The notes beneath the pieces were generated by a model, which worked only from the letters and a program-made list of their open reading frames with translations, had not been told where the DNA came from and did no database searches. DNA of 38,752 nt, from positions 1 through 38,752 of the forward strand of contig CAPZCD010000002.1 of assembly GCA_948744995.1 (NCBI GenBank), given 5' to 3'. Every line of letters begins with the position of its first letter. Position 1 is the stretch's first letter. The position numbers were made by a program, and so were the translations under genes. This DNA is from an uncultured Rickettsiales bacterium (lineage in GTDB: Bacteria > Pseudomonadota > Alphaproteobacteria > Rickettsiales > UBA1997). Of this stretch, positions 31,583 through 38,752 are shown piece after piece.

Positions 31583-32224
31583 ATGTACAAAAATAAAGAA
31601 GTAGTTAATCTGTTGGAGAAGCTTATATGTGTAAACAAAGTTTCAAAGACTACTACGGGAGGTAAAAGATTGGCTTTTGCCGCTCTGGTTGTTGTAGGAG
31701 ATGGTAAAGGCAGGGTTGGTTATGGTTCTGGAAAAGCAAGAGAAGTAGCTGATGCAAGGAATAAAGCGTTAGAAAATGCTAAAAAATCTATGATAAAGGT
31801 TCCCTTAAAGGAAGGTAGAACTATACACCATGATTGCGATGGTAAATATGGTTGCGGACATGTAATTTTAAGGCCGGCACCAACTGGTACGGGAGTTATT
31901 TCCGGAGGACCTATGCGAGCTGTTTTTGAATGTCTTGGTGTTAAGGATATAGTTTCTAAATCTTTAGGAACAAATAATCCATACAACATGATATTGGCTA
32001 CATTTGAAGCCTTAAGAGGTATGAATTCTCCAAAAAATGTGGCTGATAGGAGATCTAAACATGTTAGTGAAGTTATAAAAAGGCGAAATGTTATTGTAAA
32101 AAATAATCCCTCTGTTGTGACTGAAAGCGATAAAAAGGATGCAATGTCTGAAGAAGAGGAGCTTCCTAATGTTGTTGAAGAAGAAGTTGTTGTTAGTGTT
32201 ACCGATAATGTTTCTGAGGAGTAG
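31583..32224 (+). CDS. rpsE: 30S ribosomal protein S5, with acidic C-terminal extension
   Basis: S5 lines the mRNA entry site and affects decoding fidelity. The core has LLEKLICVNKVSKTTTGGKRLAFAALVVVGDGKGRVGYGSGKAREV, TIHHDCDGKYGCGHVILRPAPTGTGVISGGPMRAVFECLGVKDIVSKSLGTNNPYNMILATFEAL. At 213 residues it is longer than E. coli S5 (167). After the helix ending near residue 165 there is a tail rich in Glu and Val (about 188-213, MSEEEELPNVVEEEVVVSV). An acidic tail on a ribosomal protein that is otherwise basic is unusual. Confidence 0.97.
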   Translation: MYKNKEVVNLLEKLICVNKVSKTTTGGKRLAFAALVVVGDGKGRVGYGSGKAREVADARNKALENAKKSMIKVPLKEGRTIHHDCDGKYGCGHVILRPAPTGTGVISGGPMRAVFECLGVKDIVSKSLGTNNPYNMILATFEALRGMNSPKNVADRRSKHVSEVIKRRNVIVKNNPSVVTESDKKDAMSEEEELPNVVEEEVVVSVTDNVSEE

Positions 32225-32226
32225 TT

Positions 32227-32433
32227 ATGTTGTTAAAATTTGAAGAGATTGAGAATAAGACTATTTTAGTGGAACAAACTGGTAGCGAAGCCGGCACTAC
32301 AAAAAAACAAAGAGACACACTAAAAGGCTTAAAATTAAGGGGAATTGGTTCAAAGGCGGAATTCAAATGTTCTAAAGATATTTATGGGATGCTTTTGAAG
32401 GTTTCGCATCTGATTAAGGTTAACTTGAAATAG
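32227..32433 (+). CDS. rpmD: 50S ribosomal protein L30
   Basis: L30 is a small 50S protein bound to domain II of 23S rRNA. The 68-residue protein is slightly longer than most (about 60) and begins with extra residues before ILVEQTGSEAGTTKKQRDTLKGLKLRGIGSKAEFKCSKDIYGMLLKVSHLIKVN. The QR.TL.GL.L pattern identifies L30. It stands between rpsE and rplO as usual. Confidence 0.93.
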   Translation: MLLKFEEIENKTILVEQTGSEAGTTKKQRDTLKGLKLRGIGSKAEFKCSKDIYGMLLKVSHLIKVNLK

Positions 32434-32441
32434 GTATTGTT

Positions 32442-32864
32442 ATGAAATTAAATGAATTATCAAGTATAGCTAATAAGGGCAAAAAAAGACTCGGAAGAGG
32501 TGTTGGATCTGGTAAAGGCAAGACTTCCGGTAGAGGCCATAAAGGTCAAAAAGCTAGAAGTGGTGCTGTTATAAAAGGTTTTGAAGGTGGACAAACTCCT
32601 ATATATATGAGATTACCTCATAGGGGTTTTAATAACATATTCAAAAAACATTACAAAGTTATCACAACGGATTCGATACAGAATATGTGTGCAAGTGGCT
32701 CTCTAGATCCAAAAGCTGTTATAACAAAAGAAATTCTAGTTTCTAAAAAAATTGCAAAAAAAAATGAAAGTGTTAAAATAGTAATGGGCAAAAAACCTGT
32801 AGAAATAGAATTTAAAATTGAGGCCGATAAGGCTTCAGAAAATGCTAAAAAATATCTGAAGTAG
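32442..32864 (+). CDS. rplO: 50S ribosomal protein L15
   Basis: L15 is a late-assembly 50S protein. The 140-residue product begins MKLNELSSIANKGKKRLGRGVGSGKGKTSGRGHKGQKARSGAVIKGFEGGQTPIYMRLPHRGFNN, the long arm signature. The C-terminal globular part is somewhat shortened and Lys/Glu-rich. It is followed six bases later by secY. Confidence 0.97.
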   Translation: MKLNELSSIANKGKKRLGRGVGSGKGKTSGRGHKGQKARSGAVIKGFEGGQTPIYMRLPHRGFNNIFKKHYKVITTDSIQNMCASGSLDPKAVITKEILVSKKIAKKNESVKIVMGKKPVEIEFKIEADKASENAKKYLK

Positions 32865-32870
32865 GTTGAA

Positions 32871-34130
32871 ATGAGTTTAGAGCTAAGAAATAGAATACTT
32901 TTTACACTATTTATTCTTATAATATATAGGATTGGTACGTTTATACCACTACCTGGTATAGATAGCAAGATAGTCTCGGAATTCTTTAGTGGAAGTTCCA
33001 ATGGTATTTTTGGTGTAATAAACACCTTTTCTGGTGGTGCTTTCCAAAGGATGAGTATTTTTGCTTTGAATATAATGCCTTACATAACGGCTTCTATAAT
33101 TATACAACTGATGACCTCTATGTACAAGAGTTTAGAAGAGCTTAAAAAAGAAGGCGAAGTTGGGAGAAGGAAGTTAAATCAGTATACGAAGTATTTGGCA
33201 CTTACTCTGGGTATGTTTCAGGCTATAGGTATATATTATGCTTTCTCTAATCTAGAAAAATCAGCTTTTATTAGTTCTTCAAAAATATTTTTGTTCACAA
33301 CAATCTTTACATTGTTGGGAAGTACAATGTTCCTGATGTGGCTTGGTGATAAGATTACAAATCAAGGTATAGGTAATGGTATATCGCTGTTAACTACTAC
33401 CGGTATAATAGCAGAACTACCGGGTAACCTAGCTTCAATTTTTGAAATGACTAAATCTGGTAAATATTCAACTGGTTTTGTGCTATTTCTTTTATTTTTA
33501 TTTGCTTTTTTGATAGCTTTTGTTGTTTTTATTGAAAAAGCCACCAGAAATGTTAAGATACAATATCCAAATAGAAATATATTTAGAATAAAAAATGATA
33601 ACTCCTATATACCACTAAAAATAAATATTTCGGGTGTTATTTCACCTATTTTTGCAAGCTCAATTTTAACTTTTCCTTTAGGAATTTTACAATTTTTTAA
33701 ACCGGAAATAGCGGTGAAGATTGCCAGTTACATACAAAAAGGTAGCCTTCTCTATTCCTTACTATTTACGGTAACGGTTGTGTTCTTTTCCTTTTTTTAC
33801 TCGGAAATAGTCTTTAATATTGAAGAGCTAGCAGAAAATTTAAAAAAAGGTAACTGTTTTGTTCCAGGCATAAGACCTGGTAAAAATACCGCTGAGTATT
33901 TTTCAGAAATAGTTAATAAATTGACTTTTATCGGATCTCTATATTTGGTGTTTGTTTGTATAATACCAGATGTTTTATTCAAGAGATACTCTGTCCGAAT
34001 TTCCATAAGCGGTACGAGTTTATTAATTGTAGTTAGCACTATAATTGAGCTGATAGCACAATTCCAATCCTATGTGTTTTCAGAAAAATATAATAGTGTT
34101 AACAAAAGAAGAAGGGTAATAGTAAGGTAA
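32871..34130 (+). CDS. secY: Protein translocase subunit SecY
   Basis: SecY is the inner-membrane channel of the Sec system that exports signal-peptide proteins, including several in this window. The 419-residue protein has about ten membrane helices and the signature FSGGAFQRMSIFALNIMPYITASIIIQLMTSMY, then MWLGDKITNQGIGNGISLL and GIRPGKNTAEYFSEIVNKLTFIGSLYLVFVCIIPD. It is slightly shorter than E. coli SecY (443) at the N-terminus. It is placed between rplO and adk. Confidence 0.97.
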   Translation: MSLELRNRILFTLFILIIYRIGTFIPLPGIDSKIVSEFFSGSSNGIFGVINTFSGGAFQRMSIFALNIMPYITASIIIQLMTSMYKSLEELKKEGEVGRRKLNQYTKYLALTLGMFQAIGIYYAFSNLEKSAFISSSKIFLFTTIFTLLGSTMFLMWLGDKITNQGIGNGISLLTTTGIIAELPGNLASIFEMTKSGKYSTGFVLFLLFLFAFLIAFVVFIEKATRNVKIQYPNRNIFRIKNDNSYIPLKINISGVISPIFASSILTFPLGILQFFKPEIAVKIASYIQKGSLLYSLLFTVTVVFFSFFYSEIVFNIEELAENLKKGNCFVPGIRPGKNTAEYFSEIVNKLTFIGSLYLVFVCIIPDVLFKRYSVRISISGTSLLIVVSTIIELIAQFQSYVFSEKYNSVNKRRRVIVR

Positions 34131-34134
34131 TTTT

Positions 34135-34800
34135 ATGCTTAGGATAATTTTACTCGGGCCTGCCGGTTCCGGAAAAGGCACACAAGGTTCCCTTATTTCT
34201 CAACGCTATCACATACCGGTAATATCTACCGGCTGTCTTTTGCGTGAGAAGATCAAAGCTGGAGATGAGCTTGGCAAGCAGATTGATTCGATTATATCTG
34301 CTGGCAATTGTGTCAGTAATGATTTAATTTTTGATATTTTAGGTGAAAGATTAAAAGGAGATGACTGCAAAGATGGTTTTATTCTTGATGGTTTTCCTAG
34401 GAATATCGAACAAGCCATTGAATTAGAAAATAGATTTCTTGGTGGTACAGAAGTTGACGCTATTTTAACTTTTAATATCCCAAGAGATATAGTATTTAAA
34501 AGAACATCAGGTAGATTTGAATGTAATTCCTGTAAAAAAATGTATAATAGGTTTTTTAAAGATACTAAAATAAACGGTGTTTGTGATGTTTGCGGATCAA
34601 CTGATTTTTTTATCAGATCTGATGACGCTAACGTTGATGCTATAAATAGAAGGTTAGACATATATGAAAAAATGTCTAGCGAGATAATAGGACATTATAG
34701 TTCGAAGAACTTGATTTATTATGTAGATGCGCTAAAAAGTATAGACGAGATTAATCAAGATATTGTTAAAATTTTGGATAATTTAGATATTAATAAATAG
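34135..34800 (+). CDS. adk: Adenylate kinase, zinc-lid type
   Basis: Adk interconverts ATP + AMP and 2 ADP. The protein has the P-loop GPAGSGKGTQG, LDGFPRNIEQA and a long LID domain with Cys-x2-Cys pairs (ECNSCKKMYNR and VCDVCGS), indicating a zinc-binding lid. The 221 residues are normal for the long form. The place between secY and rpsM is the arrangement common in Alphaproteobacteria and is one reason for assigning this window to that class. Confidence 0.97.
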   Translation: MLRIILLGPAGSGKGTQGSLISQRYHIPVISTGCLLREKIKAGDELGKQIDSIISAGNCVSNDLIFDILGERLKGDDCKDGFILDGFPRNIEQAIELENRFLGGTEVDAILTFNIPRDIVFKRTSGRFECNSCKKMYNRFFKDTKINGVCDVCGSTDFFIRSDDANVDAINRRLDIYEKMSSEIIGHYSSKNLIYYVDALKSIDEINQDIVKILDNLDINK

Positions 34801-34813
34801 AATGAGGTAGAAA

Positions 34814-35215
34814 TTGGCTAGAATAGCTGGTATAAATATACCTACAAATAAGAGGTTTGTTGTGGCTCTGACTTACATTTATGGTATAGGTAGGAGCCGA
34901 GCCGAGAAAATATGTGATGAACTAAAGATTGATAAGAAGCTAAGAACCAGTGAAATTTCGGAAGAAACACTTACTAAGGTTAGAGATCTTATAAATAAAC
35001 AGGCGGCTAATGATGATGACGATCCATCAACTGTTGGTCTTGTGGAAGGTGATCTTAGAAGAAAGGTTAATTCAAGTATTAAGAGACTCATTAGCCTTGG
35101 ATGTTATAGAGGGATTAGGCATGTTAAGAAATTGCCTGTTCGCGGTCAAAGAACTCACAATAATGCTAAGACAAAGCGTGGTAAGAGAGTTCCTATTGCT
35201 GGTAAAAAGAAATAA
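34814..35215 (+). CDS. rpsM: 30S ribosomal protein S13, with an acidic insertion
   Basis: S13 is in the 30S head, touches tRNA and bridges the subunits. The gene uses a TTG start (34814) with a GAGGT ribosome binding site. The protein starts MARIAGINIPTNKRFVVALTYIYGIGRSRAEKI and ends SSIKRLISLGCYRGIRHVKKLPVRGQRTHNNAKTKRGKRVPI. At 133 residues it is about 15 longer than E. coli S13 because of an insertion at about 62-75 (KQAANDDDDPSTVG) just before VEGDLRR. The inserted stretch is acidic and probably forms a surface loop. Confidence 0.97.
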   Translation: MARIAGINIPTNKRFVVALTYIYGIGRSRAEKICDELKIDKKLRTSEISEETLTKVRDLINKQAANDDDDPSTVGLVEGDLRRKVNSSIKRLISLGCYRGIRHVKKLPVRGQRTHNNAKTKRGKRVPIAGKKK

Positions 35216-35226
35216 GAGGTATAATA

Positions 35227-35643
35227 ATGGCACAAGATAATAAAACTAAAGGTCAAGGTAAAAAGGCTGTTACGCCTGCAAATAAGAGAAGAAGAAATAT
35301 AGTTGTTGGTTCTATTAATATACTTGCTTCGTTTAATAATACCATCGTTTCTGTTTCCGATTCACAAGGTAATGTTATAGCTTGGTCGTCTTCTGGTAAA
35401 ATGGGTTTCAAAGGATCAAGAAAATCTACACCTTATGCCGCTCAAATGGTTGCCACTAATGCCATAGATAAGGCAAAAGAATATGGACTTCAAACGGCGA
35501 CGGTTGTGGTTAGAGGGCCAGGAGTCGGTAGAGAATCAGCTTTAAGAGCACTACAGGGGAGTGGTATTTCTGTCATATCCATAACGGATAACACCTATCA
35601 TCCACATAATGGATGTAGACCACCAAAGAGAAGAAGAAATTAA
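35227..35643 (+). CDS. rpsK: 30S ribosomal protein S11
   Basis: S11 is part of the 30S platform near the Shine-Dalgarno cleft. The 138-residue protein has an N-terminal basic arm, then GSINILASFNNTIVSVSDSQGNVIAWSSSGKMGFKGSRKSTPYAAQMVATNAIDKAKEYG and the C-terminal signature VRGPGVGRESALRALQGSGISVISITDNTYHPHNGCRPPKRRRN. Full length, within rpsM-rpsK-rpoA. Confidence 0.98.
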   Translation: MAQDNKTKGQGKKAVTPANKRRRNIVVGSINILASFNNTIVSVSDSQGNVIAWSSSGKMGFKGSRKSTPYAAQMVATNAIDKAKEYGLQTATVVVRGPGVGRESALRALQGSGISVISITDNTYHPHNGCRPPKRRRN

Positions 35644-35661
35644 TTTAACTAGGAGAACGAA

Positions 35662-36717
35662 ATGGCTGTATTACAGGAAAATTGGAAAGATTTGATATTA
35701 CCGGAAGTGGCTAATGTGGAATATAAGGATGGTAGTGATAAAAAGGCAGTTATAACTCTAGAACCTCTCGAAAGAGGCTATGGTATAACACTCGGCAATG
35801 CTTTGAGGAGAATTTTACTTTCTTCTATAAAAGGTTTTGCAGTTACTGCTGTTAAGATAGATGGGGTTTTACACGAATATAGCGCTATAAATGGTGTAAG
35901 AGAGGATGTTGCGGATATAATAATGAACATAAAATCATTAATAATAGATAAACCAACGCCTTCTTCCGCTGTATTAAAGTTGAAATTGGATAAAAAGGGT
36001 ACAATCTATGCTAAGGATATAGTTTTAAGTAATAATGTTAAAATTTTAAATCCTGATTTGGTTATTTGTAACGTGGAAGACTCAAAGGTTAATCTGAATA
36101 TAGAAATGACGGTTGAATATGGTATGGGTTACTCTTTAAATGAAGAAAAAGATGCTACCGAAAAAGAGGTTTCCGTTATCTATTTGGATAGTTTATTTAG
36201 TCCGGTTAAAAAAGTTTCCTATTCGGTTGAAAATGCCAGAATAGGGCAGAGGACCGATTATGATAAGCTTATACTTGAAGTTGAAACCAATGGTACCATA
36301 AAACCCGATGAAGCTGTTGGAACAGCAGCTAGAATTTTACAAACGCAACTTAATGTATTCGTAAAATTTGAATCAGCTGGTGGTGATAAAGGTGGTAATT
36401 TTGCTGGTGCTCCAATTCAAGCTACCGGTGACAACCTAAAGAGTATTTTAGCAAAAGAAATCGATGAGATGGAATTATCTGTTAGATCCTATAATTGTTT
36501 GATTAATGAAGGGATAAGATATATAGCTGACTTGGTTCAAAAAAGTGAAATGGACGTGATGAGGTTACCAAATTTTGGTAGAAAATCATTAATTGAACTT
36601 AGGGAAAGTTTAAAGGCTATGGGATTAAGTTTTGATATGAAACTTGAGCCAGATATGCTACCGGTACAGGAAGTAGCACCAGAAGGAACTTATCCTAGAA
36701 AGAAAAAAAGAAGTTAA
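35662..36717 (+). CDS. rpoA: RNA polymerase alpha subunit
   Basis: RpoA dimerises to start RNA polymerase assembly and its C-terminal domain contacts promoter UP elements and regulators. The 351 residues contain FTLEPLERGYGITLGNALRRILLSS-type text, VEYGMGY, and AGGDKGGNFAGAP linker region, followed by an alpha-CTD with MELSVRSYNCLINEGIRYIADLVQKSEMDVMRLPNFGRKSLIELRESLKAMGLSFDM. Both domains are whole. It precedes rplQ after nine bases. Confidence 0.98.
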   Translation: MAVLQENWKDLILPEVANVEYKDGSDKKAVITLEPLERGYGITLGNALRRILLSSIKGFAVTAVKIDGVLHEYSAINGVREDVADIIMNIKSLIIDKPTPSSAVLKLKLDKKGTIYAKDIVLSNNVKILNPDLVICNVEDSKVNLNIEMTVEYGMGYSLNEEKDATEKEVSVIYLDSLFSPVKKVSYSVENARIGQRTDYDKLILEVETNGTIKPDEAVGTAARILQTQLNVFVKFESAGGDKGGNFAGAPIQATGDNLKSILAKEIDEMELSVRSYNCLINEGIRYIADLVQKSEMDVMRLPNFGRKSLIELRESLKAMGLSFDMKLEPDMLPVQEVAPEGTYPRKKKRS

Positions 36718-36726
36718 GGAGCTGTT

Positions 36727-37080
36727 ATGAGACATCAAATGAAACACAGAAAATTGAATAGAAATAGTGCTCACAGAAAAGCTATGCTAATGAATATGTC
36801 TAATTCTCTTATAGGTAGTGGTAGAATTAAAACAACTTTACCGAAAGCTAAAGAGTTGAGACCTTTTGTAGAAAAAATGGTAACTCTAGGGAAAAAAGGT
36901 GACCTAAATAGTAGAAGGATAGCTATTTCTATACTAAGAAGTGAGGATGCAGTTGCTAAGTTATTTGGTAAGCTATCCGATCAATTTAGAGATAGGAAAG
37001 GTGGTTATACTAGAATAATAAAATATGGTTTTAGGTATGGTGACAATGCACCTATGGCTATAATAGAATTTGTTGAATAG
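36727..37080 (+). CDS. rplQ: 50S ribosomal protein L17
   Basis: L17 sits near the tunnel exit. The 117 residues begin MRHQMKHRKLNRNSAHRKAMLMNMSNSLIGSGRIKTTLPKAKELRPFVEKMVTLGKKG, with KLFGKLSDQFRDRKGGYTRIIKYGFRYGDNAPMAIIEFVE at the end. This is the usual last gene of the alpha operon, but here rplS follows after eight bases. Confidence 0.98.
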   Translation: MRHQMKHRKLNRNSAHRKAMLMNMSNSLIGSGRIKTTLPKAKELRPFVEKMVTLGKKGDLNSRRIAISILRSEDAVAKLFGKLSDQFRDRKGGYTRIIKYGFRYGDNAPMAIIEFVE

Positions 37081-37088
37081 GAGAAGTT

Positions 37089-37469
37089 ATGACTAATGTA
37101 TTGGATAAATTTAACGAACAGCAAGTTCAAAGTTTAAAATCAGATAGAGAATTTCCTGATTATAGTGTTGGGGACAATGTGAAGGTTAGCTATAGGATAC
37201 TTGAAGGTGATTCCAGTAGGATTCAGATATTTGAAGGTGTTGTAATAGCTAAAGAAAAGCAAAAAAATAATTTTAACAGTACCATAACTGTTAGAAAAAT
37301 TAGCCAGAATATAGGTGTGGAAAGAAAGTTTCTTATTCATTCACCTTTAGTAGAAAAAATAGAAATTACCAAGAAAGGTGTTGTTAGAAGGGGTAAACTG
37401 TACTATTTAAGAAATCTAAAAGGTAAATCTGCCAGAATAAAAGAGAAAATAGAAAATTCTAATAAATAA
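37089..37469 (+). CDS. rplS: 50S ribosomal protein L19
   Basis: L19 lies at the 30S-50S interface. The 126-residue protein has FPDYSVGDNVKVSYRILEGDSSRIQIFEGVVIAKEKQKN, TITVRKISQNIGVERKFLIHSPLVEKIEITKKGVVRRGKLYYLRNLKGKSARIKEKI, the family text. rplS normally belongs to the rpsP-rimM-trmD-rplS operon. Here it is attached to the end of the alpha operon, eight bases after rplQ, and is followed by the operon terminator. Confidence 0.97.
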   Translation: MTNVLDKFNEQQVQSLKSDREFPDYSVGDNVKVSYRILEGDSSRIQIFEGVVIAKEKQKNNFNSTITVRKISQNIGVERKFLIHSPLVEKIEITKKGVVRRGKLYYLRNLKGKSARIKEKIENSNK

Positions 37470-37500
37470 TAACTATTGTTTTTAAACGAAATTAAATTAT

Positions 37501-37529
37501 ACACGATACAGCTTGTATCGTGTTTTTTT
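37501..37529 (+). terminator. Strong rho-independent terminator of the ribosomal operon
   Basis: ACACGATACA (37501-37510) and TGTATCGTGT (37514-37523) form a 10-base perfect stem with a GCT loop, directly followed by T7-8. This is the best terminator in the window. The T-tract ends at the base before the ATG of trmL (37530), so terminator and translation start are fused. Confidence 0.9.
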
Positions 37530-37979
37530 ATGAAAATTGCTTTGTACCAGCCGGATATAGCGGGTAATGTAGGGACAATAATAAGAACTTGTGCGTGCCT
37601 GGATCTTTGTTTAGATATAATAGAACCTTGTGGTTTTCCTTTTGATGAGGGCAAAATAAGAAGGTCGGCTATGGATTACTATGATTATGTTAAAATAAAT
37701 AGATTTTCTTCTTTTGAAGAGTTTAGGGACTATAATAAGAATTTTAGAATTGTGCTATTAACTACAAAGTCCCCCACCAACTATTATAATTTTAAATTTC
37801 AGAAAAATGATGTACTATTGGCGGGTAGAGAATCTGCTGGAGTTCCGCATGAAATTCACCAATCTGTTGATGCTAGAGTGGTTATTCCCATGAAAAATGA
37901 TATGAGATGTCTTAATGTTGCAGTGAGTTTGTCTATGGTTGTTGGTTGGGCTAGGGGTGGCTTACAAAGTTTTAATTAG
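37530..37979 (+). CDS. trmL: tRNA (cytidine/uridine-2'-O-)-methyltransferase TrmL (SPOUT family)
   Basis: TrmL methylates the wobble base ribose (position 34) of certain tRNA-Leu. The 149-residue protein begins MKIALYQPDIAGNVGTIIRTCACLDLCLDIIEPCGFPF and has the SPOUT knot with LAGRESAGVPHEIHQSVDARVVIPMKNDMRCLNVAVSLSMVVGWA, where the family Ser of RSLN is Cys. The ATG at 37530 gives the standard start. A TTG at 37476 in frame would add 18 residues translated from the terminator stem and is less likely. There is no free ribosome binding site before the ATG because the terminator fills that space. Confidence 0.92.
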   Translation: MKIALYQPDIAGNVGTIIRTCACLDLCLDIIEPCGFPFDEGKIRRSAMDYYDYVKINRFSSFEEFRDYNKNFRIVLLTTKSPTNYYNFKFQKNDVLLAGRESAGVPHEIHQSVDARVVIPMKNDMRCLNVAVSLSMVVGWARGGLQSFN

Positions 37980-38111
37980 ATAGTGTGTATTGTTGTTCAT
38001 ATAATTGGTTTTTAAATCTTTGTGAATAATATTTATTTATCTTAACTTACTAATAATATTATTAGAATATAAGTTTTTCAACCGAAAAAAATGACATTTA
38101 ATTTTAATAAT

Positions 38112-38752
38112 TTAACCCCAACCTCGCTTTTTAAATTTTCTTAAATTCTTTAAAAGCCCTTGAAAAATAAAGATGGGAAGTCAATTATATAAAAATTTAA
38201 CATTAAAAACTTCCCATTATGATGATAACATTGGAGAACATAATGATCAATATCTTTGTTGAGGTGGACGATTTTTATAAAACCATTATCCCTTCAATGG
38301 ATGAGTATATTGCAGAATATAACCATAATAACAATGGAAAAAGAGTCTATAGAATCAGAAAAGATACTCTATCAGAAAGTGAAATAATAACCATTCTTAT
38401 ATTATATCAATTAAGTTCCTGTAAGAATCTTAAAAAGTTTTATATGGAATATAACGGAATTCTAAAGACATATTTTCCTAAACTACCCTGCTACAATAGA
38501 TTTCTAATGCTAGAGAGAAAAATAACCCATCTATTGCCTTCATTTATATCACATCTTTTTGGTGAAGAAACAGGCATCTACTATATAGACAGTACACCAT
38601 TAGCAGTTTGTAGAAACCAAAGAATACATAAACATAAAACATTCAGAGATTTAGCAGAAAGAGGTAAAAGTTCTATGGGATGGTTCTATGGTTTTAAACT
38701 ACATCTCATCATAAACAATGAAGGAGAACTGATGAATTTTAAACTGACTAAG
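38112..38752 (+). mobile_element. IS982-family element, proximal part (cut by window end)
   Basis: The element starts with the 39-base end sequence (38112-38150, TTAACCCCAACCTCGC...) that matches in reverse the element end at 56-94. About 90 bases later its transposase gene begins. The distal end is outside the window. The stretch between trmL and the element (37980-38111) holds no gene. It has a 16-base AT-only-like palindrome (CTAATAATATTATTAG, 38050-38065) of no evident meaning. Confidence 0.9.
38243..38752 (+). CDS. IS982-family transposase (partial, runs off the window)
   Basis: Translation from ATG 38243, with GGAG six bases before it, gives an open frame of 170 codons to the last base. 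The text LSESEIITILILYQLSSCKNLKKFYMEYN, YYIDSTPLAVCRNQRIHKHKTFRDLAERGKSSMGWFYGFKLHLIINNEGE matches IS982 transposases, with the first catalytic Asp in YIDST. An in-frame ATG at 38219 could add eight residues. No stop or frameshift is seen, so this copy may be active or recently active. Confidence 0.92.
   Translation, partial: MINIFVEVDDFYKTIIPSMDEYIAEYNHNNNGKRVYRIRKDTLSESEIITILILYQLSSCKNLKKFYMEYNGILKTYFPKLPCYNRFLMLERKITHLLPSFISHLFGEETGIYYIDSTPLAVCRNQRIHKHKTFRDLAERGKSSMGWFYGFKLHLIINNEGELMNFKLTK

Noticed and set aside
37476..37529. TTG start giving trmL 18 extra residues
   Set aside because: The added residues come from the terminator hairpin and are not expected in the family. MKIALYQPDIAGN is the standard beginning.
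38050..38065. 16-base palindrome CTAATAATATTATTAG
   Set aside because: Almost pure AT, and such palindromes are expected by chance in this intergenic DNA. No neighbouring sign of a function.

Overview
The window looks like part of the chromosome of an AT-rich, host-associated alphaproteobacterium, most likely a Rickettsiales-type intracellular symbiont. The evidence is the adk gene between secY and rpsM, low GC throughout, a solitary VirB2-type pilin gene with a Rickettsiales-like sequence, hflK/hflC, eukaryote-like proteins and IS982-family elements. I cannot name a genus. The eukaryotic-type Myb sequences resemble those of protists, so a protist host is plausible but inferred.

Layout: (1) 1-94 is the outer end of an IS982-type element that has cut into an eptA-like phosphoethanolamine transferase (to 1046). 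(2) 1071-3531 holds fabI on the minus strand, then ssb, a tail-anchored charged protein and an LptE-like envelope protein on the plus strand. (3) 3617-12255 is one long minus-strand series, read from right to left: an acidic membrane-anchored coiled-coil protein, hflK, hflC, an LPP20-like exported protein, two tandem proteins that each combine a Sec signal peptide with a eukaryotic R2R3-Myb DNA-binding domain, a CsgG-like lipoprotein, and a clostridial-type gltX. (4) 12344-14493 is glmU-lgt. (5) 14494-15581 (minus) holds a virB2-like pilin gene, a small coiled-coil gene and a DUF3168-like (phage/GTA tail terminator-like) gene. (6) 15684-19835 (plus) holds a TMEM43-like membrane protein, a second membrane protein, and two paralogous charged proteins. 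The second paralog is frameshifted at a perfect T TTA AAA heptamer. (7) 19854-23426 (minus) is dnaB, cvpA and pyk. (8) 23672-37529 is a complete S10-spc-alpha ribosomal protein run (rpsJ to rplQ) with rplS appended. It begins with a near-consensus promoter and hairpin leader, and ends with a strong intrinsic terminator whose T-tract touches the start codon of trmL. (9) 38112 to the end is the start of another IS982-family copy with its transposase.

The most unusual part is 5264-9046. Two duplicated genes encode secreted proteins with complete two-repeat Myb domains, sharing a promoter and palindrome. One ends in an acidic/aromatic tail resembling eukaryotic activation domains. They are bracketed by CsgG-like and LPP20-like envelope proteins. 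A reasonable hypothesis is a family of nucleomodulin effectors that imitate host transcription factors. The charged paralogs, the TMEM43 homologue and the VirB2 pilin in 14.5-19.8 kb may also belong to the host-interaction gene set. The ribosomal block and the dnaB/cvpA/pyk and glmU/lgt groups are ordinary housekeeping genes. I found no tRNA, rRNA or CRISPR array.
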